The notes beneath the pieces were generated by a model. It worked only from the letters and a program-made list of their open reading frames with translations, had not been told where the DNA came from and searched no databases. From assembly GCA_030637775.1 (NCBI GenBank), contig DAOWFY010000029.1:1-8522 (forward strand): DNA of 8,522 nt. Reading direction: 5' to 3'. Origin of the DNA: a bacterium (lineage in GTDB: Bacteria; Ratteibacteria; UBA8468). Position 1 is the first letter of the stretch. The number at the start of each line of letters is the position of its first letter. A program made the translations under genes and the position numbers. Positions 5,997 to 8,522 of this stretch are shown in pieces.

Positions 5997-7015
5997 AGAT
6001 TCTTTATGTTGGTTATCATAATCCCCATTTTATCAGTCTTACTGAGTATATAGAGCGGGCGATAGTAAGTTTGGGACATAATCTTGAAATATTTGACTAT
6101 CGTAGATTTCTCATCCCGGGCAGAATACGTCAGAAAATACCATTCCTTGAGACCTGGGATATTGCCAGAATTAATAGCTGTCTGGTGAATAAGGTCAAAA
6201 AATTTAGACCAGATTTGTTGTTGGTAAGTGGAGGCTGGACGATTTACCCGGAGACAATCTCCAAAATAAGGAGATTAGGCAATATAATTACTGTTAATTG
6301 GATAGCCGATTATCCCTTAAAGTTTGAAACCTATCTAAAAGTTTTTCCTTCCTACGACTACTTTTTTACCAGTGGAACCGATGCTTTGGAAAGATGTGAG
6401 GAAGCTAGATATAAAGGAAGGTGGCTTCCCTTTGCCTGTGACCCTGAGATTCACAAGCCACTCCCCTTGACTGAGGAAGAAAGTAAAAAATATGGTAGCG
6501 AGATCTCTTTTGTAGGCTCTCTCTATTCGGAAAGAGTGGAAGTGTTAGAAAAACTTTCCGAATTTAACCTTGGAATATGGGGAATCGGATGGGAGCATCT
6601 TCCGGCTGACTCACCATTAAGGAAATTTGTCCGGGGAGGAATAGTAGAACCAAAGGAATGGGTTAAGATATTTAATGCCTCCAAAATTGTCTTAAATATT
6701 ATAGGTGTTCAATGTGATGTTCCCTACCCAATAGTTGATCAGAAACATAGCTATATGACGAATACCAAAGTTTTTGAGATACTTGGTTGTGGTGCTTTCC
6801 AATTAGTAAAGAAGAAAAAAGATGTTCTAAGACTATTTGTTCCCGGGGAGCATTTAGTTTGTTATGAGAATATTGATGACCTAAAAAGGCTAATCCCTTA
6901 TTATCTAAAAAATAGCAATGAGCGAGAAAGGATCGCTCAGAAAGGCAGAGAAGTTGTACTTGAAAAGCATACCTATAAACAGAGAATAGAAGAACTTCTT
7001 TCTATAGTTACTTGA
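5993..7015 (+). CDS. CgeB-like glycosyltransferase (Glyco_trans_1_2 type)
   Basis: This is a 340-residue GT-B protein. It opens with M-K-I-L-Y-V-G-Y, followed by R-P-D-L-L-L-V-S-G-G-W (near 73-83), V-N-W-I-A-D-Y-P and Y-D-Y-F-F-T-S-G, the pattern of the DUF3880/CgeB-type N-terminal half. The C-terminal half has L-P-F-A-C-D-P, S-F-V-G-S-L-Y, a W-G-I-G-W segment, N-T-K-V-F-E262-I-L-G-C-G-A-F (donor-site Glu and glycine-rich loop) and a closing H-T-Y-K-Q-R-I-x-x-L-L. This matches Glyco_trans_1_2 (PF13524) proteins such as the B. subtilis spore-coat CgeB/YkvP group, which act as glycosyltransferases on polysaccharides or proteins. Here it is most likely the third transferase of the repeat-unit pathway. 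The start overlaps the previous stop (ATGA, 5993-5996) with GAGGAG at 5981-5986, so translation is probably coupled. The stop is 1 nt before the next ATG. Confidence 0.85.
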   Translation: MKILYVGYHNPHFISLTEYIERAIVSLGHNLEIFDYRRFLIPGRIRQKIPFLETWDIARINSCLVNKVKKFRPDLLLVSGGWTIYPETISKIRRLGNIITVNWIADYPLKFETYLKVFPSYDYFFTSGTDALERCEEARYKGRWLPFACDPEIHKPLPLTEEESKKYGSEISFVGSLYSERVEVLEKLSEFNLGIWGIGWEHLPADSPLRKFVRGGIVEPKEWVKIFNASKIVLNIIGVQCDVPYPIVDQKHSYMTNTKVFEILGCGAFQLVKKKKDVLRLFVPGEHLVCYENIDDLKRLIPYYLKNSNERERIAQKGREVVLEKHTYKQRIEELLSIVT

Positions 7016-7016
7016 A

Positions 7017-7919
7017 ATGAGGAAAAATTGCAATCCGCATATTTCACATTCTTCCTGTTGGGTCTGTGGTTCTGAACAATTAGAAATAGTAAAATGCTCC
7101 AATATTAAAGGACCACTGAACAGTAAAACATTTTCTATATCTGATAGCAATTATGGTACTACGGGTGAGATTTATCGTTGTGTCGATTGTGGTTTTTTAC
7201 AATGTTCATCCTTAGAAAATGTGTTATCTTTTTACGAAAACCTTCAAGATGATTCTTACGAGACAAGCCGCCCAGCTCGAGCACTCCAAGCTAGGAAAAT
7301 ATTGAACACTGTAAGAAGATATAAACCCAAGGGACGCCTTCTAGACATTGGTGCTGGAAGTGGGATATTAGTGGAGCAAGCAATCAAGCTTGGCTATAAT
7401 GCAGAAGGTATAGAGCCCGCAAAATGGTTAGTCAGCAAGGCCAAAGAACATGGCTTACCGGTGCATCTTGGTATCTTACCCCATCCAGAAGTGAGACATC
7501 CCTATGATGTGGTTGCATTAATCGATGTAATAGAGCACGTTCCAAACCCCATAAATCTTTTATCAAACATCCATAATATAGTAGCTAAGGATGGCATCGT
7601 TGTTGCAGTGGCGCCTGATATTGACTCTCTCCTCGCCAGGATTGCAAGTTGGAAATGGTGGCATTTTAGAGTAGCACATATCGGGTATTTTAACAGAAAA
7701 ACCTTTGAAATGCTTTTTAATAAAGCGGGATTTCGACTTATTGGAACATCTCGGCCGACTTGGTATTTCACGCTCGATTATCTATTAGAAAGAGTTAATA
7801 CTTACCTTCCACATATTATGTGGATCCCTACAAAATCTTTTTTCAGAAAGATTACCATACCACTGAACTTACGAGATTCCATGTTGGGGATTTTCAAGAT
7901 CAGTCAGGAGTGGCAATGA
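7017..7919 (+). CDS. class I SAM-dependent methyltransferase with N-terminal zinc ribbon
   Basis: This is a 300-residue protein. The N-terminal C14-x2-C17 and C55-x2-C58-G pairs form a probable zinc ribbon, as in many sugar and secondary-metabolite methyltransferases. The catalytic Rossmann domain has motif I L-L-D110-I-G-A-G-S-G (108-116), the SAM-ribose acid E133 in E-G-I-E-P, and D170-V-I-E-H-V (170-175), all standard for Methyltransf_11/23-type enzymes. It lacks the extra C-terminal domain of the NovU/TylC3 C-methyltransferases, so O-methylation of a sugar or chain end is as likely as C-methylation. In this locus the substrate is probably a sugar of the glycan or its activated precursor. 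The ATG follows the previous TGA after one base and has no clear Shine-Dalgarno, which suggests reinitiation by ribosomes finishing the upstream gene. Its stop overlaps the next start by 4 nt. Confidence 0.85.
   Translation: MRKNCNPHISHSSCWVCGSEQLEIVKCSNIKGPLNSKTFSISDSNYGTTGEIYRCVDCGFLQCSSLENVLSFYENLQDDSYETSRPARALQARKILNTVRRYKPKGRLLDIGAGSGILVEQAIKLGYNAEGIEPAKWLVSKAKEHGLPVHLGILPHPEVRHPYDVVALIDVIEHVPNPINLLSNIHNIVAKDGIVVAVAPDIDSLLARIASWKWWHFRVAHIGYFNRKTFEMLFNKAGFRLIGTSRPTWYFTLDYLLERVNTYLPHIMWIPTKSFFRKITIPLNLRDSMLGIFKISQEWQ
7906..7910 (+). promoter_or_regulatory. ribosome binding site fixing the UbiA-family start
   Basis: AGGAG lies 5 nt before ATG 7916 and inside the 3' end of the methyltransferase gene. 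It supports ATG 7916 over the in-frame ATG at 7940, which has no such site. Confidence 0.7.
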
Positions 7920-8522
7920 ACATCAGGAATTATCTCGCCATGGCTCGGCTAAATCACTGGTTCAAAAATTTGCTTATGTTACCAGGAACAGCGCTTGCGT
8001 TACTTCTTACACATACTCCGCTCAGCCAAATTGTTTTGCCATTATTTATAGGCTTGATTAGTACATCTCTTATTGCGGCGGCGAACTATGTACTCAACGA
8101 ATGGATGGATGCTGAATCTGATCGTTTTCACCCCCTCAAAAAAAATAGGCCAGCAATTATTGGAAACGTGAAAGCTTCATTGGTCTATGTCGAGTATGTT
8201 GTTTTTATAGCTGCTGGACTTTGTCTGGCTTCACTTGTTTCTATCTCGTTTCTCGCGATCTCAATTTTCTTTTTGATTATGGGTGTTTTATACAATGTAA
8301 GGCCTTTTCGCACAAAGGACAAAGTATATCTCGATGTTCTTTCTGAATCGATCAATAATCCTATTAGGCTGATACTTGGATGGTTTATTGTAACGAATGC
8401 AATAATACCACCATCCAGTTTGTTGTTAGGATATTGGACAAGTGGCGCTTTTCTTGTGAATGTTAAACGTTATGCAGAACTCCGCTCCATCGCAGATCCT
8501 AATACAGCTGGGTTATACCGTC
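7916..8522 (+). CDS. UbiA-family prenyltransferase, DPPR synthase-like (3' truncated)
   Basis: The frame is open to the window end; 202 codons are visible of a family usually about 280-310 long. The N-terminus R11-L-N-H-W15-F-K17-N18 matches the R-P-x-Q-W-x-K-N of decaprenyl-phosphate phosphoribosyltransferases (DPPR synthase, Rv3806c type). The first Asp motif is N61-E62-W-M-D65-A-E-S-D69-R-F-H72-P73-L-K75-K-N-R78-P79; the H-P-x-K-x-x-R-P tail is characteristic of DPPR synthases rather than of UbiA or MenA proper. The second motif is Y126-N-V-R-P with K134, L139-D140-V and R151, followed by G-A-F-L-V-N-V-K-R-Y-A-E-L. Several membrane helices lie between. DPPR synthases move 5-phosphoribose from PRPP to polyprenyl phosphate, the first step to polyprenyl-phospho-arabinose. 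No HAD phosphatase domain is fused at the N-terminus. Start is ATG 7916, overlapping the methyltransferase stop (ATGA). An A8 run (8138-8145) lies within the K-K-N codons. Family assignment is firm; the exact substrate is inferred. Confidence 0.85.
   Translation, partial: MNIRNYLAMARLNHWFKNLLMLPGTALALLLTHTPLSQIVLPLFIGLISTSLIAAANYVLNEWMDAESDRFHPLKKNRPAIIGNVKASLVYVEYVVFIAAGLCLASLVSISFLAISIFFLIMGVLYNVRPFRTKDKVYLDVLSESINNPIRLILGWFIVTNAIIPPSSLLLGYWTSGAFLVNVKRYAELRSIADPNTAGLYR

Noticed and set aside
7502-7771. 89-codon open frame on the minus strand under the methyltransferase
   Set aside because: It lies opposite conserved methyltransferase motifs and has no independent coding signal.
8138-8145. 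A8 run in the UbiA gene, with A8 at 4380-4387 and T8 at 2994-3001, as phase-variation switches
   Set aside because: All three genes are in frame through the runs, eight bases is short for classical phase variation, and similar runs are common by chance at this base composition.

Overview
The window is an AT-rich piece of bacterial surface-polysaccharide (O-antigen or capsule-like) biosynthesis locus, with every recognisable gene on the + strand. The bacterial assignment rests on an O-antigen ligase/polymerase-type membrane protein, a near-consensus TTGACA-17-TAAAAT promoter, Shine-Dalgarno sites, ATGA stop/start overlaps and a REP-like palindrome. Codons favour A/T endings and AGA/AGG arginine. 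That would fit an uncultured candidate-phylum lineage, but the sequence contains no taxonomic marker and I do not assign one.

Layout. 1-525: the 3' end of an O-antigen ligase/polymerase-like gene. 526-655: a non-coding gap with a GTAG-plus-palindrome REP-like element, a weak hairpin followed by a T-run, and a strong sigma70-type promoter. 656-1993: an AAA+ ATPase with a DUF4143-like C-terminus, not a polysaccharide gene, bracketed by near-identical 13-bp direct repeats. 2030-8522: a tight array of a Wzx-like flippase, a GT2 glycosyltransferase, a GT-B (GT4-like) glycosyltransferase, a CgeB-like glycosyltransferase, a zinc-ribbon SAM methyltransferase, and a UbiA-family membrane prenyltransferase cut off by the window end. 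Gaps in this array are 45 nt or less, two junctions overlap by 4 nt, and no terminator is visible, so it reads as one transcription unit.

How they work together (inference). The three glycosyltransferases build a lipid-linked repeat unit on the inner face of the membrane. The methyltransferase may modify a sugar or cap the chain. The flippase moves the unit across the membrane, and the ligase/polymerase extends it or attaches it to an acceptor. The UbiA protein resembles decaprenyl-phosphate phosphoribosyltransferase (DPPR synthase), so the locus may also make a polyprenyl-linked pentose donor such as the D-arabinofuranose precursor.

No wholly new system is evident. The points most worth following up are the REP-like element, the repeat-bracketed ATPase cassette with a degenerate nuclease-like motif, and the DPPR-synthase-like gene. 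There is no RNA gene, CRISPR array, transposase or origin that I can support.
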